DNA from: Tuctoria greenei | Lineage: Eukaryota; Streptophyta; Magnoliopsida; Poales; Poaceae | Reading direction: 5' to 3' | DNA length: 64,000 nucleotides | Assembly: GCA_036927565.1 (NCBI GenBank) | Contig: JAYESD010000001.1 | Coordinates: forward strand, 271,013,560-271,077,559 | In this document: positions 9,995 through 20,155 of the stretch, in pieces | Position numbering within the stretch: position 1 is the first letter of the stretch | Layout of the letters: each line of letters begins with the position of its first letter | Position numbers and translations under genes: made by a program | The notes under the pieces: model-generated | What the model was told of the DNA's origin: nothing | Databases searched by the model: none | Seen by the model: the letters and a program-made list of their open reading frames with translations, nothing else

Positions 9995-12900
9995 ATGGAG
10001 TTTGGTCTCCCCGCCAGCAAGATCAAGACTGAGAAGGGGCTGAAGAAGGTCTGAGCCTACATGGGATGGTCTCACGACTCCTTCAACGACAAGACCCGCT
10101 TCGGGGAGCTTCCTTTTGAGAAGAAGAATGCCTACAACATGGTTTTCTTCCAAGGATACGCCATGGTCAGCCTGCTTCCCCCTTTCTCGTCCTTCCTAAT
10201 GACCTTGCTGGAGTTCTACAGAATCCAGCTGCATTTCCTCGGACCCCACTCAGTTCTGCTGGTCGCTACCTTCGTCCACTTCTGCGATATGCGGGTGGGG
10301 GTGCGACCCAGTTTAGAGTTCTTCCGGAACATCTTCACCCTGCAGACCACCAGAAAGTGGAACAAGATAGTTGGGTTGTACTACTTCGTGAAGCGGAAGC
10401 AGTGCCTCTTCAAGTACTTGGACACCTTTTCCTCCGGCAAATGGGACGATTGGAAGGAGTGGGTGATCATCACTATGGATAGGTACGAGAAGCTGGACCT
10501 GCCAGAGAGCCTCCCAAACGTGGATACCGATCTCTGGAACGAGCTCCCGGAGCTGCCGGCGGCGTACAAGCCCGTTGTGGCTAGGATTGAAGACCGTGTC
10601 ACCGGCGGAGTGACCCCCCAGATGGTCTTCGGGAACTTCCTGAGGAACAGATGGGCGCCACTGAAGTTCAGGGAACGGACGGCGTGGACATTCACGTCGC
10701 GTGATGCTGACACCCAAGTGAGGGATGAAGCACTGAAGGAGCTACTGAAGAAGTTCCAGAGCAAACCCAGTATCTCGCTTGACTCCCTCGCACTTCTAGA
10801 GTTCTTTCCACCCCTGAACGTGGCTCCCGAGTTATGTAGGGAGCTCCAGAAGCTAATGCCTAGGTTGGATGACATTGGAGTTGCGACGAGGCAGGCTCCC
10901 CCAGCAACCACTGCTCCTGGGGCCTCTCGGGGGTCAGCCCCAGTTCCCCCCAAGCCAGGGAGGTGAAGTCGCTAGCTCCGGCAAGGGCGAGGATCCAGTG
11001 GAACCCTCCATTCGGAAGAGGAAGCTGGTGCGAGGTGACGGAAGTCACGTCGGTACCTACGGGGAGCCTTCTCATCCGGCTCCGGGACCTCCGGCGGGCG
11101 CCAGTTTCAGGGGGCCACCTCCCACCTCGGTGCCAAGTACGAGACCAAGCTCTGGAGGTCCCCCTCAAACAGGGGTCACTCCAGCCAGGGAGGCTCCGGC
11201 TTCGGCTCCGGTCCAAGCTCCTGGGAGGCCTGAGGCTCCGGCCACGTCGGGTCCTTCAGGCTCCGGCTCCGGCCCTGCTCATAAGCGGCTCTGTCTCCGC
11301 GGTACTTGGGGCTTCCCAAGGTAAACAGCCAAGCTCTTACTTTGATCTCTTTTTGGGTCAAGGTCATCCTTTAAACGTTTCTATCTTGGTTGTGCAATGC
11401 TTCCAAGAAAGGAGAGACGACCGCCACACCCCCAGCCGCACAGGAGGTTGCGCAGGCAGGCACTTCAGCTCCAGTTCCTCCGCCTTCTCAGGCGGACGTG
11501 GAGGCTCCGGACAACTCGGGGGCGCCCTCAGCCACAGGCGCGGTTGCACTAGAACCGAGGACCTGATTGCTGATGCGGGGACAGCTGGGGCTCCAGTGAC
11601 GGAGCCAGTGGCCCCTGAGGCTCTGACGGAGGCGCTGAGCGCCGACACAGCTTCGGAGTCGGTGAAAGCTCCACCCCTGGTGCGGGGGGGGGGGGGGCAC
11701 CGAAGGATTGGCCCCCACACCATCTTCCGAGGAGATTCCGGCGCCTCAGCTGGTTGTAGCTGTGGGGCCGACCCCCATGCTAGATGCGTAAGAGGCCCCG
11801 GTCGGCGAGCCGGGAGTGGTTGAATAGCTAGCCCCCACGCCAACTACTGTGGAGGTTGGGGTGGCCAACCCGACGGTCGTCGAAGTACGCGCTCCTGTTC
11901 CGAGGGTGGTTGAGGCTCCGGTGCCTCAGTCAGCGGCATCAAGTGCACCTGCGTCCGCGCTCCAAGCCGTGGAGGTTCCGGGCACACATCCTGCCTCCCC
12001 GATGTCAGAGGCTAAACCGGGAGCGTTAGGGGCTGAACCAGGAGCGCTTGCGGCCACACCGGAGGGTCCAGCAGAGGCCCCAGACACCTCAAGCCCGCGA
12101 TGCCACCGCCTTCGAGTGGAAGCCCCTCCCGGGTGATGGCGGACGTTCCGATGGAGATGGGGGAAGGGGTGCTCCCATCTGGTCCAGCGCCCATTCCCTT
12201 AGAGCTGGCCATCGACAATGCCCGCTCCAGCCTACAGCAGGTTGCCGAGTCCTTCGAGCACGATTGCAAGGCTTTGGAGGGGGAGCGTAACAGGATCCGT
12301 CAATGCGAAGAGTGGGTCAAGGACAAGGAAACCCGACTGGTCGTGCAAGTTGAGCTCCTCAACGAGAGAGAGGCTACCCTCAAAGCTCTTGATGAGAAGG
12401 CGCGAAAGATATATGAGGAAGCTGTGGAATGGCATAGAGTTGCGGACCAGCGCCAACAGGGTTTAACTGCCTGGCATGAGACTCTCCAGAAGTGCCGCCA
12501 GGAGCTCGACTTGGGCGAGGCCGAACTCGCCGAGAAGCTGGAGGACCTGAGTCAGAGAGAGGAGGAGCTCCCCCTGAAGCTATTGGCGGGTGAGCAGAGC
12601 TTGGCTGACCGCCGCAAGAGATTTGAAGCGTGGTGTAATCTTGAGGAGGACATGCTTTGGGAACGGGGGCAAAGCTTCAACAAGCGAGAGGTCGATGTCT
12701 CTGCCAGAGAGGATACAGTCCGGGGCCGGGAGTAAGACTTGGCGGATCGTCGGAACCGTATCTTCCTCAAAGAGTCAGAGCTCACCGATCGCGAGCAGTA
12801 GCTAGCCAAGAGCATCCAGCAACACGGCAAGGAGGCCGAATGCCTTGCAAAGGAGGATGAAGAACTGGCGGCCACCAGGAGGGCTCTGGAGGAGCTACGG

Positions 12901-13275
12901 AGCTCGAGAGCAGCTGAGTCCCAGCGGGTGTGGGACTTCCTGGGACGGGCCGATGGAGCGCTGGCATAGTTTGGCTTCAGCCCTGTATGTCCGGCCAACC
13001 CAGTGCCGGAGCTAAATGAAGCGCTGGTGGCTCTTAGCTCCATTGGTAGCAAGCTCGATGCAGTGGTCGACGTCGTCGCGAACCACCTGGAGACGGAGGG
13101 AAGGTCCTTGACCAAGACCGTCACCGAGTACGTGTTAACATGCTACCGGAGCTGGGACCCCCACTTCCCCCGTGAGCCAACAGTCAAAGGGCCGATCGAG
13201 GGAGAGCTGGATGCTGCCTGGAAGAGCGTTCATGAGACCACTCAAGCTGTTGCCTCAGCTATCCGTAGGACTTAG
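9995..13275 (+). pseudogene. Antisense gene of element C (putative gypsy-type transposon, PF04195-like), decayed
   Basis: Conserved gene opposite to gag-pol in this lineage; its function is unknown. The ATG at 9995 gives MEFGLPASKIK, then an in-frame TGA at 10052, then a well conserved 300-residue domain from 10061 (GELPFEKKNAYN, LGPHSVLL, YYFVKRK, GKWDDWK, RWAPLK motifs). A frame change occurs near 10960. A Pro/Ala/Gly-rich region leads to a splice donor CCCAAG-GTAAAC at 11320/11321; the acceptor is near 11415. Then an Ala/Pro-rich part, a coiled coil (about 12200-12900, heptad-rich Glu/Leu/Arg) and a conserved C-terminal block (VWDFLGRADGAL...VTEYVLTCYRSW). Further in-frame stops are at 11563, 12733, 12799 and 12967. 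It ends with TAG at 13273. The same layout is seen in elements B and D. Confidence 0.75.
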
Positions 13276-14254
13276 GCCTTTCTTTTCTTACTCCCGTCTG
13301 TATGCTTCTGATTTTGTAAGATAATCTCTTAATGAATGAAGTCTTCTTGATCTTCGGCTCTGATATTTTTGTGTCCTGCCCCTGGTAGATGTACATAATT
13401 TTGATTGTGTACATGTACCAAAAGGAACTAACACTCGCTTTGGGAACATCGGCCCCCTGGGGTTGTCGGAGCTTAGGAGCTCCGGCAACACCCATGATCT
13501 ATGTAGGAGACGCCACCGCCGGGCCCCTTGTAATTGCCGGAGCCCAGGAGCTCTGGCATCGCCCGTTGTTGATGTAGAGGACGCCGACGGCGGGCCCCCG
13601 AGCCTACTCTCGGTGGAGTGGCCATTCGCCATTGGAGGTACGAGAGTGACTTTGTTTAGCGTTGTACCTTAGGAACCTGCGCACATGACAGATAAAAGGT
13701 AATTCTGCTCTCCAGTCAATCTTTTACCCACGCTTTATTAGTGTCGGTTGTCTTACGATCCGTTGCCGTCGTGGGGGGCTTGACTAACTCAGGGTCCCCG
13801 TTCCCAAAACCTGTTTCCTGCCACACGTGATGGGTGGGTTCGGAGGTTTCGGACACTTAGCAGGTACCCCAATGGACCCAGCGGAAAACAGACAACAACG
13901 CTCCCACTATAGTAAAGACGAAGGGAAAAATTGACCTCACCCATGCTAGGTGATGAGCTAATGGCAAATGCATGACATCATTCATAAGAACTAAAGATAA
14001 TTTCATATGAACAAGGTATTTCAGGGTAGGGCAAACATCTTTTCATTATAATGCTCATAGGAGAGAACAGACTTTACAGGAGGAACGACCCAACCTGGGT
14101 GACAGGGAGCTGAGTGTACCTTCTTAGGGTATTGGACCATGCCGAGCAAGGCAGACACTTGGAGCTCATCCCCTCGACCTTAGTTAACCCAAGTGCTGTC
14201 TCTAGATACTATGCTAACTTTATAACAAAAGAAAATAAAATGCCATTTCGCTGA
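13276..14254. other. Convergent 3' region of element C with hairpin repeats
   Basis: It lies between the 3' ends of the antisense gene (left) and pol (right). AATGAATGAA near 13331 may serve as a polyadenylation signal for the antisense transcript. Two near-palindromes of GGAGCT...AGCTCC type lie at about 13463-13488 and 13534-13556, with GGCCCCCTGGGG beside the first. The rest (13560-14254) shows no credible gene. Confidence 0.6.
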
Positions 14255-15240
14255 CTATGGATAAAACTTATGGAGGTGTTCGATATTCCATGGGTTGGGC
14301 ACCGGTTGCCCATCCTCCGTAGCTAGGCGAACACACCCTGGGCTACAAACTTTTGTGACCTGGAAGGGACCCTCCCACTTGGGTGAGAGTTTGTTTGTCC
14401 CTTCACGGGAGAGCAGACATCGCATAACTAGGTCGTTCATCTTGAGCTCCCTACTGCGCACAGTTCGCTGATGGTAGCGTCAGAGCGCTTGCCTGTACCA
14501 TGCATTTCGGAGGGCCGCTCGTATGTGTCCCTTGTCGACGAGGTCCATATCTTCACGCCTGGACTGGTCCTACGTGGCTTTGTCGTACATCCGGACACGA
14601 GGGAGCCCATGGTGATTTCTGGGGGAGGACGACCTCCGCCCCGTACACCAGGAAGTAGGGCGTTTCTCCCGTAGACCGACTGATTGATGTCCGGCTAGCC
14701 CACAAAGCGTATGGCAGCTCATCCACCCAATTTGCACCATGCCTCTTGAGGCTTGAGTATGTACGAGTCTGGAGGCCCTTGAGAATCTCAGCGTTTGCCC
14801 TCTCTACCTGCCCATTACTCTCGGGATGGGCGACAGAGGCATAACAAACTTGGATTCCAAGGTCCTCGCAGTATTCTTGGGATGCCGCGCTCGTGAACTG
14901 GGTCCCATTATCAGTAATGATTCTATTCGGGACCCCGAACCTGCAGACGATCGACTTGATGAAATTCACTGCTGACTGCTTGTTAATGGTGACGACTGGG
15001 GTGGCTTCTTGCCATTTGGTGAACTTATCTACGGTGACGTAGAGGTGCCGAAATCCTCCGATGGCTCTTGGAAAAGGTCCCAGGATGTCCAGTCCCAACA
15101 CGGTGAACGACCACAAGGGAGGGATCATGTGCAGTGCTTGAGCTAGTGTGTGGATCTGCTTGGCATAGTACTGGCACGCCTTGCATCTCTTAACCATGTC
15201 AGCGGCATCCTGGAGTGTTGTGGGCCAGTAGAAGCCGTGC
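14255..15240 (-). pseudogene. pol of element C: integrase C-terminal half, truncated and broken
   Basis: On the minus strand the sequence begins inside the integrase zinc finger (C-x2-C of MVKRCKACQ near 15195), followed by the catalytic core: DILGP (first Asp), TDNGTQF (second Asp) and the ESNGQVERANAE stretch (Glu). After about 14640 the frame shifts; the last part is clear again from 14461, with the conserved SREGTNKLSPKWEGPF block and the typical end PNPWNIEHLHKFYP at 14255. The start is lost because element A inserted at 15240. Role: integration of the retrotransposon cDNA; not functional here. Confidence 0.88.
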
Positions 15241-16091
15241 TATCGATACCCTGCGTACCGTGCACCTCTTGGGACTGCAAAAAGACCAAATGAACTTCAC
15301 CTGTCTGAGTTGAAGACCTGCGAAGGCCCCACGTGTCATACGGGACCAGACCTGCCTCCCATCTATAGTTAGTACCGGTGCTGCCACGTGTATACTGCAA
15401 CCGGACCTACGTCCCACACATGGGATAGCTCCGGGCTAAACACCTGTGCGGCACCCCCGGACCTAACCCCCGACAGAGGGAAACTCCAGTACCGACACAT
15501 GTACATCTACACCGGACCTACCCGTCTTAGACAGAAAGCTCCAAAGCTACCACGTGTCCAACCGCCGGACCTTCAGCCTCAACAATCAGACTAGTGGACC
15601 CCCAATGGCTCGGACCTTCAAGGGGCAATCAAAGACTTCAAGACCCGATTAAGTGTCATTAATACCATATTAATGACACACAATCGGAAGGCCCTTAATA
15701 CCAGTAACGACACTGTCAAGGCCCGTTACCACGCTATTAAGGGTAATTAACCTCATTAATTGTGTATTAAGCATCAGTAACCGCCAGGGCCACATGTCGG
15801 GCCAAACTAACGGTGTAATGACCAGTCCTTGTACTATAAAAGGGCTGGTTGACGATACATGGGGGACTCTGCTCTCACTCTCGCTCTCTGGAAGCTCTCG
15901 ACTCTGAGATGCTCAATACAACAACTACACACCCCGTGGAGTAGGGTATTACGCTCAGGCGGCCCGAACCACGTATATCCTTGTGTCTAATTGCCATCGT
16001 GCCTGAATCTCTACGCGCCCAATACCGAACTACAAACTCTGCAGGCTACCAATAGTAGTACCGAGAGAATTGCCAGAACAACACTCCGACA
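15241..16091 (+). repeat. 5' LTR of element A
   Basis: It starts TATCGATACC, aligning with TGTCGGTATCC of element B, and ends CTCCGACA. TATA box ACTATAAAAGG begins at 15834. The block GGAGTAGGGTATTACGCTCAGGCGGCC-like sequence near 15940 is shared by all Tat-type LTRs in the window. About 851 bp. Confidence 0.85.
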
Positions 16092-16093
16092 GT

Positions 16094-16112
16094 TGGCGCG
16101 CTAGGAAGGGGC
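16094..16112 (+). other. Primer binding site of element A
   Basis: TGGCGCGCTAGGAAGGGGC lies two bases after the LTR. It differs slightly from TGGCGCGCCAGGTAGGGGG in element B. I cannot assign the tRNA without a search. Confidence 0.7.
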
Positions 16113-16127
16113 GCCCGAGATTCAAAC

Positions 16128-16551
16128 ATGGTGAACTCCGCTGCTGGATCGTCAAACGGCAACCCTGCTACGCAATCTGCTGGAGGCAATCCCTCCAACA
16201 TGCAGCGGCCAACAGGTGCTGTGGCTCCAGCAGGAGCCATGCCACCGTCGCCACTGTCCGCACCAGCGAATCAAGCTGGACAGCGGGATGGGGCGTCTGC
16301 ATCGGTCACGACATCGGCTAACAACAACCCAGAACATGCGCTCCATGCCACGCGTGCTCTTCTCCAAAGCCCATCACCTCTAGGTGCATCCCAGGGTGCA
16401 ATGGAGCAGTGGAGGGCTGATGTGGAACATTTGGTTGCAGCAGCAGCCGATCGCATCAGCAACCAAGGTCCTCCCCCCTCGGGGCGGGCCCCATCGTAGC
16501 ATTGGACCGTGTCGGGCAGACTTGGTCCGCACGCTTCCCAACATAGGAGGC
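16128..16551 (+). pseudogene. gag of element A, N-terminal part
   Basis: The ATG at 16128 opens MVNSAAGSSNG, as in element B. The protein is Ala/Pro/Gln-rich, then has a helical EQWRADVEHLVAAAADRIS stretch. An in-frame TAG occurs at 16497-16499. It is cut at 16551 by E1; the same gene resumes at 34503. Gag forms the virus-like particle core in these elements. Confidence 0.8.
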
Positions 16552-18752
16552 TGTGACGCCCGGTTCCGAAAATTGAACCAAGCTAACGCATATGTGTGCC
16601 CAGGATGCTCATCACACATACACGAGTGCAATCACAAAAGAGTATACAGAAAATTACCACAAGGCAAGATTAATTAACCAAATTTTATTACACAAACCAG
16701 ATTATCCTCGAATACAAGCTCTAATGAATATTAATGACAAGTTTAACTAATGCAGCAGAAATAAACTAATTAAGCAAACTAAGCAGCTAGACAGCATAAG
16801 CAATAGGGTATAACGCAGCTCCAATAACACCACAGGCAAAGCTGACGGTAGACACGGCCTAGAACTCCGCATTATCACCATTAAACTCCCAATCATGACC
16901 TGCAACTGTTGGGGGGGAATTGCAAGAGTGAGTACATGTTGTACTCAGCAAGTGTGGAAAGTATGACATGTGGCTTATTCAAATGACGACAATAATAATG
17001 GCGAAGTGCTGAAAAGTACATTAAAACATTTGAAAAGCAATATATTATACGTATGTGAAGTAAACCCATTATAATCATAAGTAATACCATAATACCAAAT
17101 CTGAATTCATTACCATCATCAAAAATTCCAGATTTCACCATTGCCAATAACCAGGTTCAATACCAGAAATAAATTCATAACCAGCCATAACCATTACCAA
17201 ACCATAACCATTACCAAACTCCCTCTAATCATGGAAGTTGTCCAGGTGCTCATAACCGGGAGCACGGCTATCATGATAGTTTTAATTAACTCTGCAGAGT
17301 TTGTACCTCTTTACCAACGTGTTTGTGATTTCATCACCCGTCGGCGACTAAAGAACCTCCCTTATGCCAATTACACTTCCTTTGGTGTATGGCCAAGAGA
17401 TCACAAAATAGCCTTTACAAAGGGATTACTAGCCTATTTAGACCACACTGAGGTTTCACCGGTGGCGATGTCTCCCGCAGAGCACATCTTCAACCAAGAG
17501 CCCCCTCTTGAGCCATTCGGATCCCAGGGTAGTCCCACCAATCATCAACAAACCCAATCCGACTACCCCTTCCCCTAGCATCCACAATGGTCGAAACAGC
17601 ACTAGCAAAGCCCTAATTAATCAGCTACACCGCACCCATACTTGGCCTCGTGGTGGCACTGTAGTCCTGGCTTATTCTCGCATGAACCGGTCCTTAGATC
17701 TAAAGCAAGCAAACCACCATAACATCCAACCCATCCACATACCAGGCTTGCTTAGATCACCCATTACCATATCATATTTAACCAGTTCACATTAACCATA
17801 ATCTCATCCATACATAATTAAATTGAGTGGTATAATTGTTTTTCCATCCCAGTTGATTAAGCGAAGCAAAAGGTAAAAAGCCCTTCCCAACTCTCTACCA
17901 TAAATTCCAGGTGACAAGGGTGGTCAAACAAAACTAGTAAACTTCCTACCATAGGATTCCCATCAAATTGACACAAGCATGCAGTTTGCAAACAAAACAT
18001 TTATTTTAAAAACAGGATCAATATACTTCAAGGACACTTGCCTTGCTCTTGCTATTGATTAGGATCAAAGCCTTCAAACTCTTGATGCTGTAGATCCTCC
18101 GCGGCACTCTCTAGCGCAAATCCGTCTAATCCACACAATAAACATATAAGACAAGAAACACAATCAAAGAGTGCACAAATATTACTCAATATGATATGAC
18201 ATGCATGATTGATGCAAATGCAAGGTAGAACTTGTTAATTGATTGCTTTTAATGATAACTAACTAGTTCTAATAGCTTTTAACAAGTTTATACAGGTTTG
18301 GATTCGATTAGATCAAATTTTAGAACCAATTCAACACAATTTAACCAGAAAGATCGGACTAGTCCGCTAGGGACCGGATAAGTCCGCCCTCTGCGAGATC
18401 AGCAAATTAGGGTTTTCTAGATCGACGTGAATTTGGAGATTAGGGGTTGAATTCACGCAAGGACAAGAGAATAGAAGGTATACCAGGTGGTTAGAACTCC
18501 AATGAACCAAGAAACTTGGAGGTAACACTTGGATCTTGATGATCTAGGGTTGGTGATGAACTTGGAGATGAATTGGTGGTGGAGGACGAAAACTTGGTGG
18601 AGATCTTGATCCTCTTTCGTTTCCTCCTCTTCTTCTCCTTGCTTGGGATCTTCTCCTCCCTCCTTGGTGGTGGCTCTCCACGAACTAGGGTTTGGATGGG
18701 TGGAAAAGTGGCAAATAGATATCAATCCAAAGGGTGGGGCTATTTATATAGA
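16552..18752 (-). repeat. 3' LTR of E1, distal part
   Basis: On the minus strand this is the end of the LTR, finishing ...CCGGGCGTCACA at 16552. It matches 31687-33888 of the other LTR base for base over long stretches. E2 interrupts it at 18752; the TATA box (TATATAAA, 18750-18743) lies right at the break. Open frames on the plus strand (for example 17141-17578) lie antisense inside the LTR and are also present in the other LTR; they are not treated as genes. Confidence 0.93.
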
Positions 18753-19219
18753 TGTAACATCCCAAAATTTTCAAACTTGGCTAATTTAAATATCAAAGGG
18801 ATTTTAAAATTTTTGTTTCCAAATCTCTTCTTCAGCCTATCCGAATCTCGAGGGCGAGATTCATTTTAAGGGGGGTAGAATTGTAACATCCTGATTTTCA
18901 AGTTTCGGCAAATTAAAAATTTAAATAAGAACTTAGAATTAATAATAGTAAGAAATTGTTCTTATAAGAAAAATATAAAATATATGCATCTCATATTGCA
19001 TTTTGCATTCATCCTCAAGTATGAAAAATTTGTTACCAACATAAATATGCCAAAAGTAATATATTTGCCATAACAAATATGAGATAAACGAAATAAATGA
19101 AACTAAAGGTATATATACATATAATAGTTTAATTATGTGATGAGTTCTTGTGAAATCATTAAGAAAGATGAAAAAGGAACAAACCTAAAAGAATTAGAAA
19201 TAAATATGCAAGTAAAAAT

Positions 19220-19500
19220 ATAATCGGACACCGTAATAGTCCGAAAAGGAGTGGACTAGTCCGAATACCCTCACTGGACAATAACAGACTTATCCGGACC
19301 TATCCCAGACTAGTCCGACATGCACAGACTTAATCAAATTTTTCCCACCACGGACGTGTCTGTTACAACAACAGACTAATCTGAAGTCTATTACTGGACA
19401 ACCCCGGACTTGTCCGGCACTACACCGGACTTGCCCGATAAATTCTCTGTAATCGGAACAGATTTGTCCGGTATTAAACGGACTAGTCCGGTACTCTAAG
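19220..19500. repeat. Array of GGACTAGTCC-type palindromes in E2 5' LTR
   Basis: A dozen or so imperfect copies, for example GGACTAGTCCG, CCGGACTTGTCCGG and CGGACTAGTCCGG, spaced about 20-30 bp. The same array is in the 3' LTR at 23172-23452. Confidence 0.8.
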
Positions 19501-20148
19501 ATTTGACGCATTATAACAATTTACCACACTAGATATATAAATAATAAATATAAGTCAACTGCTGATCAGATCATTTGTTGCGCAACGAGCTTACTGCACG
19601 CGAAAGAAACAAATAATAAATAACAATTAATTAAGGAAAATGAATAATTAATAAATGAATAATATGAATAGAAAAATGAAAAGAAAACAAAAAAGTCAAC
19701 CATTGCCAGAAGTCCCGGCCGCACCAATCAGCAAAGGAAAGAAAAATGAATACATAAATAAGTAATAAACAAATAATATGAAAGAATAATAATAAAAAAG
19801 GAATAGGAAGTCAACTATGCCCCAAAAAAGATCTGACCGCATACCACTGCCCCACAACCAAAAGAGTCCAAGCCCTGCCGCACAGTCTTGGCCGCACAAG
19901 AAGCAAAGGAAATAAAAACCACCGCCAGCCTGGAAAAGAAAAAAAACAAACAAACCACTGCCGGCCATGCATGCACCTGCCCGCCCCGGAACAGATGGAG
20001 CATGTACACGCGCGCGCCTGGCAGACGGCCGAGCCGCCCGCTCGCCCGCCCTCCACCACGCGCGCATACGCGCTCCCGCGTGCCGGGCCGAGTCGGTCGT
20101 CGGTCGTGCGCCCTGACCGAGCGGGTTACGACTCGAGTGCGCTCCGCT

Positions 20149-20155
20149 TATATAA
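20149..20155 (+). promoter_or_regulatory. TATA box of E2 5' LTR
   Basis: TATATAA within a GC-rich zone, followed by a leader containing GAAACCCTAGCCGCC. The copy in the 3' LTR is at 24100-24106. Placement fits the U3/R border of the LTR, leaving a long R-U5. Confidence 0.55.

Larger units (their letters stand above)
8470..15240 (-). mobile_element. Element C: Tat-lineage Ty3/gypsy retrotransposon, 3' half
   Basis: Outermost member of the nest. Read right to left: integrase end of pol (15240-14255), spacer with hairpins, convergent antisense gene on plus (9995-13275), polypurine tract, 3' LTR (9492-8470). It is cut at 15240 by the 5' LTR of element A, inside the integrase zinc-finger region, so its 5' half must lie beyond the window to the right. 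The bases left of the LTR are TATAT (8465-8469). Multiple stops and frame changes in both genes mark it as old, which fits its outermost position. Confidence 0.88.

Noticed and set aside
8470..15240. Element C and element D read as one split element
   Set aside because: C has its own 3' LTR, antisense gene and integrase end, all duplicated in D with substantial divergence.
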